This document shows positions 20,850-28,948 of a stretch of DNA of 64,000 nt, one piece after another; the first letter of the stretch is position 1; every line of letters starts with the position of its first letter. Both the position numbers and the translations under genes were made by a program. Under the pieces are notes generated by a model that was given only the letters and a program-made list of their open reading frames with translations, ran no database searches and had not been told where the DNA came from. Location: NCBI GenBank assembly GCA_963763135.1, contig CAVXNJ010000004.1, forward strand, positions 62,001 to 126,000, read 5' to 3'. The DNA is from JANMZO01 sp963763135 (GTDB taxonomy: Bacteria; Actinomycetota; Acidimicrobiia; Acidimicrobiales; JANYDT01).

Positions 20850-21695
20850 ATGACGCTCCAGCTTTCGCTCGCCGAGAAATTCCTTGCTCCCACCTTCATC
20901 TCTGATGGTTGGACCGCGTTCACCAAACCGGCTGACCAGACAACCTTTTCCGAACCGACACTCAAGCGGATAGCTTCCATGGCCCGACTCCCGGAGGATC
21001 CCGAGGTCGTCGTCAAAGTCATCGGCGCGGTCCAGATGGCCGCCGGAGCGATGCTGTTTATGGGAAAGTTCCGCAGGTTGTCATCGGCGGCGCTTGCGCT
21101 GTCTCTCGTCCCGTCAACCGTCGGTAAACCAACCGGCGGGACATTCGGGCTGGCTGACACTCCGGCCAATCCTGGTACCGGCGCGAAGCGTCGCACCGTT
21201 GAGCAGCGAACTGCACAACGGAAGAATCTCGCGCTCCTGGGTGGCCTGGCCCTGGTCTTCACTGATTTGGGCGGGGCTCCGTCGCTTTCGTGGCGTGCCG
21301 CCCGAGGACTGCGCAAGGCCCGATCCCGGACCGCTGATGTGGCGGCCCGCACGGCCGATATGGCCGAAGGGTTGGGGCAGCGGATCACGTCGGCGGCTTC
21401 CGACTCGCCTGCTCCTTCCGCGATTCTCGACACGATCAAACCCCGTATCGAGGAACTGTCACACCTTGCGGCGGCAGCGATCCACCGGGTGAGCGGTGAC
21501 GCTTCAGTGCTCGGAAACCAGATCGGAAGCCACGTGGGCGATTTACGCGGACAGGTAGGTGATCTTCGTGGCCATGTCGGTGACGTGCGCGGGCAGGTCG
21601 TTGATCTGGGTGAGCAGGTCGGTGGCCATCTCGGTGATCTCGGCAACCAGGTTGCTGATTTTGCCCGAGCTTCGCTCAAACAGCACGGAAAGTAG
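20850..21695 (+). CDS. DoxX-like membrane protein with C-terminal heptad repeats
   Basis: The protein has 281 aa from ATG 20850; GTG 20805, touching the previous stop, is an alternative. The first 130 residues resemble DoxX-type small membrane proteins (AEKFLAPTFISDG, then VVVKVIGAVQMAAGAML and LALSLVPS segments). Most of the rest is not membrane-like: five heptads of the HVGDLRG type (residues 228-262; bases 21531-21635) place V and L at coiled-coil positions. A link between a membrane module and a cytoplasmic coiled coil is inferred. It is followed by a stable hairpin at 21738-21762. Confidence 0.6.
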   Translation: MTLQLSLAEKFLAPTFISDGWTAFTKPADQTTFSEPTLKRIASMARLPEDPEVVVKVIGAVQMAAGAMLFMGKFRRLSSAALALSLVPSTVGKPTGGTFGLADTPANPGTGAKRRTVEQRTAQRKNLALLGGLALVFTDLGGAPSLSWRAARGLRKARSRTADVAARTADMAEGLGQRITSAASDSPAPSAILDTIKPRIEELSHLAAAAIHRVSGDASVLGNQIGSHVGDLRGQVGDLRGHVGDVRGQVVDLGEQVGGHLGDLGNQVADFARASLKQHGK

Positions 21696-21737
21696 CAACG
21701 AAGGGCGCATCGGCCCGATCGCGACCAATATCGCCTT

Positions 21738-21762
21738 CACCGTGTGCCAGCGGCACACGGTG
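21738..21762 (+). terminator. Stable hairpin after the DoxX-like gene
   Basis: Perfect 11-bp arms CACCGTGTGCC and GGCACACGGTG flank a 3-nt loop, 43 bp after the stop at 21695. There is no T-tract, so it is either a Rho-independent terminator of the tail-less actinobacterial type or a protein-binding palindrome. The rest of 21763-21984 shows no convincing gene. Confidence 0.5.
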
Positions 21763-21984
21763 TGCTCGGGCGGTACGGCCCCTTGGCAACGAGAAGGCGC
21801 GTCCATGTTGGTGCTCTAACGCATGGTCCCTGATCAGGCACTTCATGGATATTTGCGCTATCTGTTTCGTGGCTGAGCGGATTTTCGGGTCCCTTGAACC
21901 ATCACGTCGGCGGACGTGAATCGGTTGGGTCATTCAACGTTAAATATCCTCAAGACGACCACTCTCCGTGCCGAAACATGGGAT

Positions 21985-22362
21985 ATGAACGACACTGAAA
22001 CCCAGTCGAACGAATCGCCACGGGGAATCGTCAGGCACCTTTCGTTCTATGAGATCCTCGATGTACCGACCAATGCCGAGGAAATCGACATAGATCACGC
22101 GTTTGCCAAATTCCTCCAGGAATCTGAGGGCGACAGCCGTTTGATGTCGCAGCGCAAGCACGCTTGGGAAGTGCTGCGCGATCCCCTGAACCGGTCGTAT
22201 TACGACGAGTACCTGGCGAAGCAACGGTCGGCCGAGGTTCGATCGATCGACACCCCGCCCCGTCAGGCACTTGGCTCGATGTCGACGTTCACCCTCGACG
22301 CCAACGATGACCTCGAAGTGAAATCCCACGCTCGGGGATTGTCGAAAAGCCGTCGGGGCTGA
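21985..22362 (+). CDS. Short J-like domain protein lacking HPD
   Basis: The protein has 125 aa from ATG 21985; an upstream in-frame ATG at 21916 would add 23 unlikely residues. Residues about 18-75 follow the J-domain pattern: SFYEILDVPTNAEEIDIDHAF, then HAWEVLRDPLNRSYYDEYL. The HPD tripeptide that stimulates Hsp70 is absent, because the loop reads QESEGDSRLMSQR. It is therefore a J-like protein unlikely to activate DnaK; a scaffold role is possible. The tail is basic and unstructured. The gene stands alone and converges on a GNAT gene. Confidence 0.6.
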   Translation: MNDTETQSNESPRGIVRHLSFYEILDVPTNAEEIDIDHAFAKFLQESEGDSRLMSQRKHAWEVLRDPLNRSYYDEYLAKQRSAEVRSIDTPPRQALGSMSTFTLDANDDLEVKSHARGLSKSRRG

Positions 22363-22477
22363 GTCGAAGAAGCCGTTCGAGTTGACTCGAAAGTCGTTCA
22401 GGCTGGGCTGAAGCCACTCCCGCTGAACGGAACCTCCGGCTGAGCACGTCGGCCGTATCGCCCTCGGGGAAGAGGGT

Positions 22478-22503
22478 GGCTCTGGGTTGGGGAACCCAGA
22501 GCC
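22478..22503. terminator. Bidirectional hairpin between convergent genes
   Basis: Perfect arms GGCTCTGGGTT and AACCCAGAGCC with a GGGG loop stand between the J-like gene (+) and the GNAT gene (-). Being symmetrical it can serve both transcripts. No T-run follows in either direction. Confidence 0.6.
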
Positions 22504-22562
22504 GACCCCGACCCGCCGCAGTTGAGTTGCGGGCCTACCCCGGTCCTGAGTCTCGCGGTCCC

Positions 22563-23264
22563 TCAGTCGAGTGCATCGTCTGGAGACGATGCCCGGAGCA
22601 TCAGCAGTTCCGACCCCACCGGCATCCACTCGGGCTGACCCGCCAGGGCTCGCATCGACCACACGTTGCCCGGCGAGATCTGGAGAAACACCGGCTCACC
22701 CGCAGGAGCGAGCAGCCGAGCAGCGGTGATGAGGCGTCGGCCGATGCCGCGACCACGTCCGGAAGGGTCAACTTCATAGGCGGCTTCCATGCGACCCGCG
22801 AGCCCTCGGCCCATCACGAGAAGGCCGGCTCCACTCGTATCGGTGAACACCCGAATGGTGGTCGGATCACGATAGGTAAGCGCGCGTATAACTCTCGGAT
22901 GGTCGCGGTCGTCGGTTTCGATCACCTGGGCCGCGCCGGGCTCGGCCCCATGGCCGATGGCGGCAAAGACGGCGTCGTAGATTCCCGGCTTGGAACCCAA
23001 CTCCTCTGCCAGAGCGGCCAGGAATCGAACGTCGGAGAGCGCGAACGGATCACGATCCGTCCAACGCCGAACGAACTCGGGATCGACATCACTCGCGATC
23101 ACGTGATGGCCGAAGAAGGCCAGCACGGCATCGGTCGGGCTCGAGGGCGACGGCAGGTGGGTCGTCTCGAACGACGCCGGCGGAAACGTTCCGTGAGCCG
23201 CGTCGATGAGCAGCCTCCGCAACTCCCGATCTTGCCGGGCGGCCCCGGGTGTGTGGTCGCTCAC
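22563..23264 (-). CDS. GNAT family acetyltransferase
   Basis: The protein has 233 aa. The acetyl-CoA binding loop GRGRGIGRRL is followed by the usual helix and PVFLQISPGNVWSMRAL, as in GNAT enzymes; the first 130 residues are less conserved. Its ATG overlaps the stop of the ABC-transporter ATPase gene (ATGA), so it is the last gene of the amino-acid transporter operon. Acetylation of the imported compound or of a related amino acid is a reasonable inference. A TAnGYRYRCnTA palindrome lies inside at 22877. Confidence 0.8.
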   Translation of the reverse strand: MSDHTPGAARQDRELRRLLIDAAHGTFPPASFETTHLPSPSSPTDAVLAFFGHHVIASDVDPEFVRRWTDRDPFALSDVRFLAALAEELGSKPGIYDAVFAAIGHGAEPGAAQVIETDDRDHPRVIRALTYRDPTTIRVFTDTSGAGLLVMGRGLAGRMEAAYEVDPSGRGRGIGRRLITAARLLAPAGEPVFLQISPGNVWSMRALAGQPEWMPVGSELLMLRASSPDDALD

Positions 23265-24076
23265 AGCCGACCGGAGGCGATGACCCGGGCCAGGAAGTCC
23301 TGCGTATCGGGATGGGTCGGTTCATGGAAGATCAGCTCGGGCTGCCCCTGTTCCAGGATTGCGCCGTTCTTCAGAAAGCACACGGTGTCGGCGATCTCTC
23401 GCGCAAAACCCATCTCGTGGGTGGCGATGATCATCGTCATCCCCTGGGTCCGTACCTCGCGAATGACGTTCAGGACCTCGCCGACGAGAACCGGGTCGAG
23501 CGCTGCGGTGACCTCGTCGAGGAGCATCACTTCGGGGCGCATAGCAAGCGCGCGTACGATCGCGACGCGCTGTTGCTGGCCGCCCGACAACTGATCGGGG
23601 TACGCCTTCGACTTGTCTGCAAGGTTGAACCGTTCCAGTAGTTCCCGAGCGGACGATTCGGCCTCGGCTCGCGCTATCCCGAGCACTTTGCGGGGAGCGA
23701 GCGTGATGTTCTGCAGGACCGACATGTGCGGAAACAGGTTGTAACTCTGAAACACCATTCCGATCCGACGCCGGAACGGATCGGGGTTGATGCCGGGCTC
23801 GGAGATGTCGACGTCGTCGAGGTAGATCGCGCCGTCGTCGATCGGCTCGAGCAGGTTCACGCAGCGAAGCAGCGTGCTCTTCCCGGAACCGCTCGCTCCG
23901 ATAAGACACACGACCTGGTGTTCATCAACCGACAGCGACACGTCGCGCAGGACCGTTCGATCGCCGAATGCCTTGACGACGTTACGCACGTCGAGCTTGG
24001 GCAACGGCCTGGTTCCCGTCGGACCGGCTTCCAATGGCCCGGATCCCGTCGGACCGGTCGACACGACACCGCTCAT
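23261..24076 (-). CDS. Polar amino acid ABC transporter, ATP-binding protein (GlnQ type)
   Basis: The protein has 271 aa. Walker A is GASGSGKST (60-68), the signature is LSGGQQQ (163-169), Walker B is VMLLDE (183-188) followed by VTAALDP instead of the common PTSALDP, and the switch histidine is in ATHEMGF. The family consensus begins around residue 26; the first 25 residues hold an imperfect duplicated TGPTG/AGPTG segment encoded by a short direct repeat near 24010-24065, so a later start cannot be excluded. It overlaps the permease gene by 4 bp. With the permease and binding protein it forms a complete importer. Confidence 0.93.
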   Translation of the reverse strand: MSGVVSTGPTGSGPLEAGPTGTRPLPKLDVRNVVKAFGDRTVLRDVSLSVDEHQVVCLIGASGSGKSTLLRCVNLLEPIDDGAIYLDDVDISEPGINPDPFRRRIGMVFQSYNLFPHMSVLQNITLAPRKVLGIARAEAESSARELLERFNLADKSKAYPDQLSGGQQQRVAIVRALAMRPEVMLLDEVTAALDPVLVGEVLNVIREVRTQGMTMIIATHEMGFAREIADTVCFLKNGAILEQGQPELIFHEPTHPDTQDFLARVIASGRL

Positions 24077-24939
24077 CGGACGGCCGTGGCCCCGGTGCGG
24101 CGTCGCTGTGACGCAAGGAGGTGGTCGGTGAGCATGGTGAGCGGAACCGAGACGAGGAGGAAGAACAGCGCGGCGGCCACGAGCGGCGTGAAGTTGAAGT
24201 CCTTCTGCACGAGGATGTTCGCCCGGCGGAGTGCTTCGACCGGACCGATGATGCTGATGAGCGCGACGTCTTTCTGCAGGCTTACGAGGTCGTTCATGAG
24301 CGGCGGAACGACGCGACGCACAGCCTGGGGAAGGATGATCGAGGTCATCGTTTGCGTCGAGGTGAGCCCGAGCGACCGGGCGGCGGCCCGTTGGGATTCA
24401 TGGATGCCCTCGATGCCGGCGCGAAAGACTTCCGCCACATACGCCGAGTAACAGAATACGAGGGCGAAGCCACCCCAGACCACGGCCTTGGTGTACCAGG
24501 CGCGGTGCTGGAAAAGACCGGGCACCCCGAATCCGATGAGCGTGATCCAGAGGATCACCGGCACGCCGCGCACGATGTTGGTGTACAGGATCGCGAATAG
24601 CCGAAGCGGCATGAGCGCCGGCGACCGGATGTTGCGGGCGATGGCGATCAGCATGCCAACGATGATGATCAACGGCGCGCAGATGGCGAAGATCTTGAGA
24701 TTCAACAGGAACGGACGCCACAGTTGCGGGATCGCACGGGTGAGGGTGTCCCAATCGAAGAACGATTTTCGAACCCGTTTCCAGCCGGGTGTGAGCGGAA
24801 CCAGAAGCACCGTCGCGACGACGGCCACGACGGTGCTGATAGTGGCGATAAGCGAACTGCGCCGACGCTGCGCCCGCTCATAGGCAGCGCGTCGACCCGA
24901 CCGGGCACCGGTGGTGACCCGGTCGGATGTGTCAGACAT
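24073..24939 (-). CDS. Polar amino acid ABC transporter, permease (HisM/GlnP type)
   Basis: The protein has 288 aa with several hydrophobic helices and the characteristic cytoplasmic coupling segment ARSLGLTSTQTMTSIILPQA, where it contacts the ATPase. The N-terminus is long and basic before the first helix (about residues 32-50). The gene lies 60 bp after the substrate-binding protein gene and overlaps the ATPase gene, in the usual order. A single permease suggests a homodimer. The substrate is probably a polar amino acid. Confidence 0.92.
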   Translation of the reverse strand: MSDTSDRVTTGARSGRRAAYERAQRRRSSLIATISTVVAVVATVLLVPLTPGWKRVRKSFFDWDTLTRAIPQLWRPFLLNLKIFAICAPLIIIVGMLIAIARNIRSPALMPLRLFAILYTNIVRGVPVILWITLIGFGVPGLFQHRAWYTKAVVWGGFALVFCYSAYVAEVFRAGIEGIHESQRAAARSLGLTSTQTMTSIILPQAVRRVVPPLMNDLVSLQKDVALISIIGPVEALRRANILVQKDFNFTPLVAAALFFLLVSVPLTMLTDHLLASQRRRTGATAVR

Positions 24940-24999
24940 ATGCAGGCTTACGAAGTACTGCGGTGGGTTTGCTTACGTCTGGGCTTGACGGTGACGACG

Positions 25000-26007
25000 T
25001 CAGCCGAGCGTGATCATCGGGGCGTTGGTGTACTCCGACATCCACTTGGTCTGGATCTGCGCCAATTCGCCGCTCGTGGCGATTGCGGCGAGCGCCTGGT
25101 TCACGCACTCGGTCAACGGGTTGCCCTTCGAAAGGAGCAGGCCGAACTGGTCGGTTCCACTGCCTTCGATCTGACCGAAGACCTTGGTACCCGGGATCTC
25201 GACGTTGGTGACGTAGAGGGCGGTCGGAAGGTCGCTGACGATCGCGTCGATCTGCTTGGACTCAAGGGCCAACTTCGCCGCGGCGTTGTCGTTGTAGACC
25301 TGAGCGGCCGAGGTCGGTTTGATCGTCTGCTCGACGTAGGTGACGCTCGTCGTTCCGGCGGCGACACCGATCTTCAGCTTGGCGAGATCGGCAACGGTCT
25401 TGGCCGAGGCTCCCGGGCTGTCGGCCAGGCCGAACACCGCCTGGGCTGCGGTGTAGTAGCCACCCGAGAAGTCGACGACCTGCTTACGTGCGTCGGTGAT
25501 CGTGTACTGCTGCAGGTTGAAGTCGAAGTCTTTCGGTCCGGGAGCGATCGCCGCATCGAATGGAGTCCGGACCCACGTGACCGTGTCGCCGCTGAAGCCG
25601 AGTTCGCGGGCAACCGCCATGGCGACTGCGGACTCGAGGCCCTGTCCGTCTTCGGGGGTCTTGTCGTTGATGACGTAGGGCGGGAACGCCGGCTCGCCGG
25701 TGGCGATCGTGAGTTTGCCGGCGGAAATCGTCTTCCCTGCCGCACAGTCGGCCGCGGCCGGAACAGCAGCCGCTGCTGCGGTATCGGTCGCTCCGGAAGC
25801 GGTGGTCTCGGTCGCCGCTGCGGTGGTGTCGGTCGCGGCCGCGGTCGTGTCGGCTGCCGCAGTGGTTTCGGCGGCGCCGGTCGTCTCGACGGCGGCCGTA
25901 TCGGCCACGGTGGTGTCGGCGGTCTTGTCGCTTGAACACGAGGCCAGCGTGAGGCCGATCATGCAAGCGAGGGCGAATGAGGCAATTCGTTTCGATGAAG
26001 TACGCAC
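25000..26007 (-). CDS. Amino acid ABC transporter substrate-binding lipoprotein
   Basis: The protein has 335 aa from GTG 26007. A lipoprotein signal with lipobox LASC (Cys24) is followed by a 60-residue Thr/Ala-rich spacer, repetitive and probably unstructured, which tethers the domain to the membrane. The solute-binding family 3 fold follows (LTIATGEPAFPPYVI, DAIVSDLPTALYV, a C-terminal ALAAIATSGELAQI). It is the first gene of the ABC/GNAT operon. A TAGACT box lies 7 nt before the start codon, so the mRNA is probably leaderless. Confidence 0.92.
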   Translation of the reverse strand: MRTSSKRIASFALACMIGLTLASCSSDKTADTTVADTAAVETTGAAETTAAADTTAAATDTTAAATETTASGATDTAAAAAVPAAADCAAGKTISAGKLTIATGEPAFPPYVINDKTPEDGQGLESAVAMAVARELGFSGDTVTWVRTPFDAAIAPGPKDFDFNLQQYTITDARKQVVDFSGGYYTAAQAVFGLADSPGASAKTVADLAKLKIGVAAGTTSVTYVEQTIKPTSAAQVYNDNAAAKLALESKQIDAIVSDLPTALYVTNVEIPGTKVFGQIEGSGTDQFGLLLSKGNPLTECVNQALAAIATSGELAQIQTKWMSEYTNAPMITLG

Positions 26008-26014
26008 GTCGGCC

Positions 26015-26020
26015 AGTCTA
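26015..26020 (-). promoter_or_regulatory. Leaderless -10 box of the ABC transporter operon
   Basis: TAGACT on the minus strand ends 7 nt before GTG 26007, with no ribosome-binding site between. Confidence 0.55.
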
Positions 26021-26186
26021 GGTGGAGCGATGGCGGCCCTCGATAGGAGCGTTTCCCTTCGTGGCCGGACCCGGGGCCGATCTCCAGCGATCTTCAGCGA
26101 TCTCCGGCGATGGTTGGGCAGCGCTTGGCCGCTAGTGACCTGATTCTTAAGTTGGTCGCGTAATTAGCGAGCCATGGTTTGGTCGT

Positions 26187-26262
26187 CGCAAGGACACAGA
26201 AGACCTAACTAGCCTTGCCCTAATAAGGTCGCCGAGGACGCCGCGACGGGCGAAGCTGGCCG
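26187..26262 (-). repeat. Dispersed 76-bp structured repeat, copy 2
   Basis: It aligns without gaps to 14410-14485. The hairpin at 26202-26230 has arms GACCTAACTAG and CTAATAAGGTC. The fifth pair is T-A here and C-G in copy 1, a compensatory change. It lies 26 bp 3' of the carboxylase gene on the same strand. The rest of 26021-26288 shows no gene. Confidence 0.8.
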
Positions 26263-26288
26263 ATAATTGCGCAGCGTATTTATGAACC

Positions 26289-27710
26289 TTATAGCGGCGT
26301 GTTGCCGTGCCGCTTGGCTGTGAGCATTTCGCGCTTGGTCGAGAGCAGATCGAGGCTGCGAGCGACCAAGCGACGGGTTTCGTGGGGAGCGACGACCATG
26401 TCAACGAAACCACGCTCGGCCGCAACGTAGGGATTGAGATAGTTCTCCGCGTATTCGGTCTCGAGCTCGAGGCGGCGTTCCTCGGTCTCTCGCCGGTACA
26501 GGATCTGTACGGCACCCTTCGCTCCCATGACCGCCAGTTCAGCGGTGGGCCAGGCGATGCACAGGTCGTTGCCCATCGTCTTGCAGTCCATCACGATGTA
26601 CGCACCGCCGTATGCCTTGCGCAACACGACGCACACCCTCGGCACCGTGGCTTCGGCGTACGCGTAGGCCATCTGTGCCCCGTGGCGGATCATGCCGCGC
26701 CATTCAAGGTCTTTTCCGGGGAAGTACCCGGGCGTGTCGACGAGCGTGACGATCGGCAGGTTGAACGTGTCGCACAGCGACACAAACGCGGCGCCTTTCT
26801 GTGCGGCGGGAATGTCGAGCGTTCCCGCCAACGCGATCGGCTGATTCGCCACGATGCCGACGGCACGACCGCCGATGGAAGCAAACCCGGTGACCAGGTT
26901 CGGCGCCCAGCGCGGACGCAGTTCCATGAAGCTGCCGTCGTCGACGATTCCCCGGGCAACCGACCTCACGTCGTAGGAACCCGTTGACGTGGCCGGAATG
27001 ATCGAATCGAGTTCGAGCGCGTCGGCTTCGGTCGAGATATCGAAGTCATCGGTGAACGGAGCCGTTTCGGCGTCGACGTGGTCGGGCAGGTACCGAAGGG
27101 CTTCGACGGCCAGGTCAAGAGCGGAGTCGATCGTGGCGGCGCTGAACGTCGCCAGGCCGGTGTTGCGAGCGTGGGCGGCCGCGCCGCCGAGCACGGCGTT
27201 GTCGACGCGGATGCCGGTGAAGTCGGCGACCATCGACGGGCCACTTACGAAGGCGTAGCTCTCGTCGGTCATGACGACGATGTCGGCGAGCCCGAGAAGC
27301 AGCGCAACGCCCGAGACGGCGGGGCCGTGAACGATCAACACGATCGGGACGATGCCCGAGCAGTCGGAGATCGCCTTCGCCGCCTGACCCCATCCGTGCA
27401 ACGCGCCGATCCCACCGAGGATGTCGGCGCCGGCGGAGCCGATGATCCCGATCAACGGTCGACGCATTTCGCGCGCCATTTCGGCCGTGGCCGCAATCGT
27501 CTCACCGTCGGCCTGGCTGAGCGCACCGCGTCGATCGGTTGGATCAACGGTGAAGATGGCGGCTTCACGACCGTGAAGCCGACCTTCGAGATCACCCAGA
27601 CCGGCGCGGACTACCCCTTTGTGGCGCGCCCGGATAGGGGTGCGGAACGTGAGTTCAGGCCATTGCGACACGTCGGAGGAACGACGCTGGAAGGTATTGG
27701 TAGTCGCCAC
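26289..27710 (-). CDS. Acyl-CoA carboxylase carboxyltransferase (beta) subunit
   Basis: The protein has 473 aa from GTG 27710. Both halves of the biotin-dependent carboxyltransferase fold are present. The N-terminal half has IGIIGSAGADILGGI and HGPAVSGVALL; the C-terminal half has FASIGGRAVGIVANQP, TLVDTPGYFPG and LRKAYGGAYIVM, the last resembling the acyl-CoA/biotin site of PccB/AccD-type subunits. It is slightly shorter than usual (about 510-530 aa), mainly at the N-terminus. It transfers carboxyl from biotin to acetyl-, propionyl- or a longer acyl-CoA. No biotin carboxylase partner is nearby, so it must use one encoded elsewhere. A TAGAGT box 9 nt upstream suggests a leaderless mRNA. Confidence 0.88.
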   Translation of the reverse strand: MATTNTFQRRSSDVSQWPELTFRTPIRARHKGVVRAGLGDLEGRLHGREAAIFTVDPTDRRGALSQADGETIAATAEMAREMRRPLIGIIGSAGADILGGIGALHGWGQAAKAISDCSGIVPIVLIVHGPAVSGVALLLGLADIVVMTDESYAFVSGPSMVADFTGIRVDNAVLGGAAAHARNTGLATFSAATIDSALDLAVEALRYLPDHVDAETAPFTDDFDISTEADALELDSIIPATSTGSYDVRSVARGIVDDGSFMELRPRWAPNLVTGFASIGGRAVGIVANQPIALAGTLDIPAAQKGAAFVSLCDTFNLPIVTLVDTPGYFPGKDLEWRGMIRHGAQMAYAYAEATVPRVCVVLRKAYGGAYIVMDCKTMGNDLCIAWPTAELAVMGAKGAVQILYRRETEERRLELETEYAENYLNPYVAAERGFVDMVVAPHETRRLVARSLDLLSTKREMLTAKRHGNTPL

Positions 27711-27719
27711 GATGGCGAC

Positions 27720-27725
27720 ACTCTA
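27720..27725 (-). promoter_or_regulatory. Leaderless -10 box of the carboxyltransferase gene
   Basis: TAGAGT on the minus strand lies 9 nt before GTG 27710. Confidence 0.45.
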
Positions 27726-27788
27726 GTGGTGGGCCGAAGAATTTGGGCGCCGGACACGACTGTCGGCGTCGATCCCGTCGATCCCGCT

Positions 27789-28739
27789 TCAGCCTGCGGT
27801 GAGCACGAGCGCGTTGCGCTCCGCCGTCGCTTTGGCCCGGTCGGCCATCTTCGTGGCCAGTCGTGACAGGCGGTCAATCTGCTTGAGCAGACGTTCCCGG
27901 GCCTGTTCGGCCTCGGTCGACAGACCTTCGATCTTCTCGAGCGCCCAGTGGCGGAGAATGACCGGCTTCAGGATCTGCTCAACGTGCTGCTCAAGGCTGT
28001 AGATCCCGGCGGCGGCAATGGCCGCGGCGTGCTTGGTGAACCCGATGATGCCGGTGCCGGGCATTTCGAAATCTTTCACCTGGCGCTCGATGGCGCACAC
28101 GACGGCCGACGGATCGATGGCGATCGCCTCGGTCGTGAGGTCTCGGTAGAAGAGGTGATGGAAGTTCTCGTCGGCCGCGACTCTCGCCATGATGTCGTAG
28201 CCCGCGTCGGCGCCGGGGTGGTCGATAGCTGCTTCGTTCAGCAGTTTCCCGGTGTTGCGGTGGGCGATACGCGTGGCGAGTTCCTGAAGTGCGACGTAGA
28301 CGAAACCGTCGGCGACGGACGGAGGGTTGGGGACCTGGCCGCCTGACATCTGAGCCATGCGGGCGTCTTCCAGGACCCGGGCGTCGATCGCTCGGGTCAC
28401 CGTGAGATAGTCGCGGATTGCGATGGAGTGCCGGTTTTCCTCGGCGGTCCAGCGGTGCGACCACTCCTTCCAGACACCCTGATCGGAAAACATGTGATCG
28501 ATGGTCTGGAAGTAATAGGGGAGATTGTCTTCGGTCAGAAGATTTACGAACAACGCGCTTCGCACGGCATCGGGAAGCGGAAACTCGTTTGGATCCCAGG
28601 TCTCGCCCGCCTCGAAATTCCGGCCCAGCGACCACGGCACGATCTCGTGTGGGTACCAGGACTTGGATGCGGCAAGATGCCGTTCCATCAACGCTTCGGC
28701 GTTGGGGGCAAGTTCTCGAAGTAGCAGTGCGTCACTCAC
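27789..28739 (-). CDS. Acyl-ACP desaturase (soluble diiron, DesA type)
   Basis: The protein has 316 aa from GTG 28739. The diiron ligands are visible: Glu70 (LLTEDNLP), EENRH (100-104), Glu153 (ALQELATR) and DENFHH (190-195). This is the two-ExxH pattern of soluble stearoyl-ACP desaturases and mycobacterial DesA proteins. It inserts a double bond in ACP-bound fatty acids, using ferredoxin and oxygen, in the cytoplasm. The last 45 residues form a charged helix. The promoter has a TAGGCT box 7 nt before the start, overlapped by a 20-bp near-palindrome (28749-28768), so a TetR-type repressor is likely. Confidence 0.92.
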   Translation of the reverse strand: MSDALLLRELAPNAEALMERHLAASKSWYPHEIVPWSLGRNFEAGETWDPNEFPLPDAVRSALFVNLLTEDNLPYYFQTIDHMFSDQGVWKEWSHRWTAEENRHSIAIRDYLTVTRAIDARVLEDARMAQMSGGQVPNPPSVADGFVYVALQELATRIAHRNTGKLLNEAAIDHPGADAGYDIMARVAADENFHHLFYRDLTTEAIAIDPSAVVCAIERQVKDFEMPGTGIIGFTKHAAAIAAAGIYSLEQHVEQILKPVILRHWALEKIEGLSTEAEQARERLLKQIDRLSRLATKMADRAKATAERNALVLTAG

Positions 28740-28746
28740 GGACTCC

Positions 28747-28752
28747 AGCCTA
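28747..28752 (-). promoter_or_regulatory. Leaderless -10 box of the desaturase gene
   Basis: TAGGCT on the minus strand lies 7 nt before GTG 28739. It overlaps the edge of the palindromic operator candidate at 28749-28768. Confidence 0.5.
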
Positions 28753-28768
28753 CCTACTAGTCGGTAGG
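28749..28768. promoter_or_regulatory. Putative TetR-type operator of the desaturase gene
   Basis: CCTACCTACTAGTCGGTAGG equals its reverse complement at 18 of 20 positions. It lies on the core promoter, where a bound repressor would block RNA polymerase. TetR-family control of desaturase genes is established in several bacteria; no such regulator gene is in this window. Confidence 0.5.
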
Positions 28769-28874
28769 CTACGGTGCACCGGACTCCGTGCGTGCTGATT
28801 CATCACTTCCAGAGATGTTTGGTATCCGATCTAACTGTTTGACCGATGATCCTGCATCCTTTAGTGTCTTTTGC

Positions 28875-28948
28875 ACGAGCTGATCTTCCCCCCAAGATCA
28901 GCTCGTAGAATTTGTAAGCCGGGTCCGCTGTCAGGACCCGGCTTTTTT
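28875..28948 (+). ncRNA. Candidate small RNA, about 74 nt, two hairpins
   Basis: On the plus strand TTGACC (28839-28844), a 17-nt spacer and TAGTGT (28862-28867) form a promoter-like pair, predicting a start near 28875. The transcript would begin with a perfect 12-bp hairpin (28876-28905; arms CGAGCTGATCTT and AAGATCAGCTCG, C6 loop) and end with an 11-bp terminator hairpin plus T6 (28916-28948). It lies between two divergent genes with no open frame of its own. A leader/attenuator of the gene at 29050 is the alternative, but the T-tract ends about 100 bp before that gene. Confidence 0.5.
28916..28948 (+). terminator. Strong intrinsic terminator
   Basis: AAGCCGGGTCC and GGACCCGGCTT pair perfectly (11 bp, 7-nt loop) and run into six Ts. 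The T-tract is only on the plus strand, although no plus-strand protein gene ends nearby, which argues for a small RNA upstream. Confidence 0.85.
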
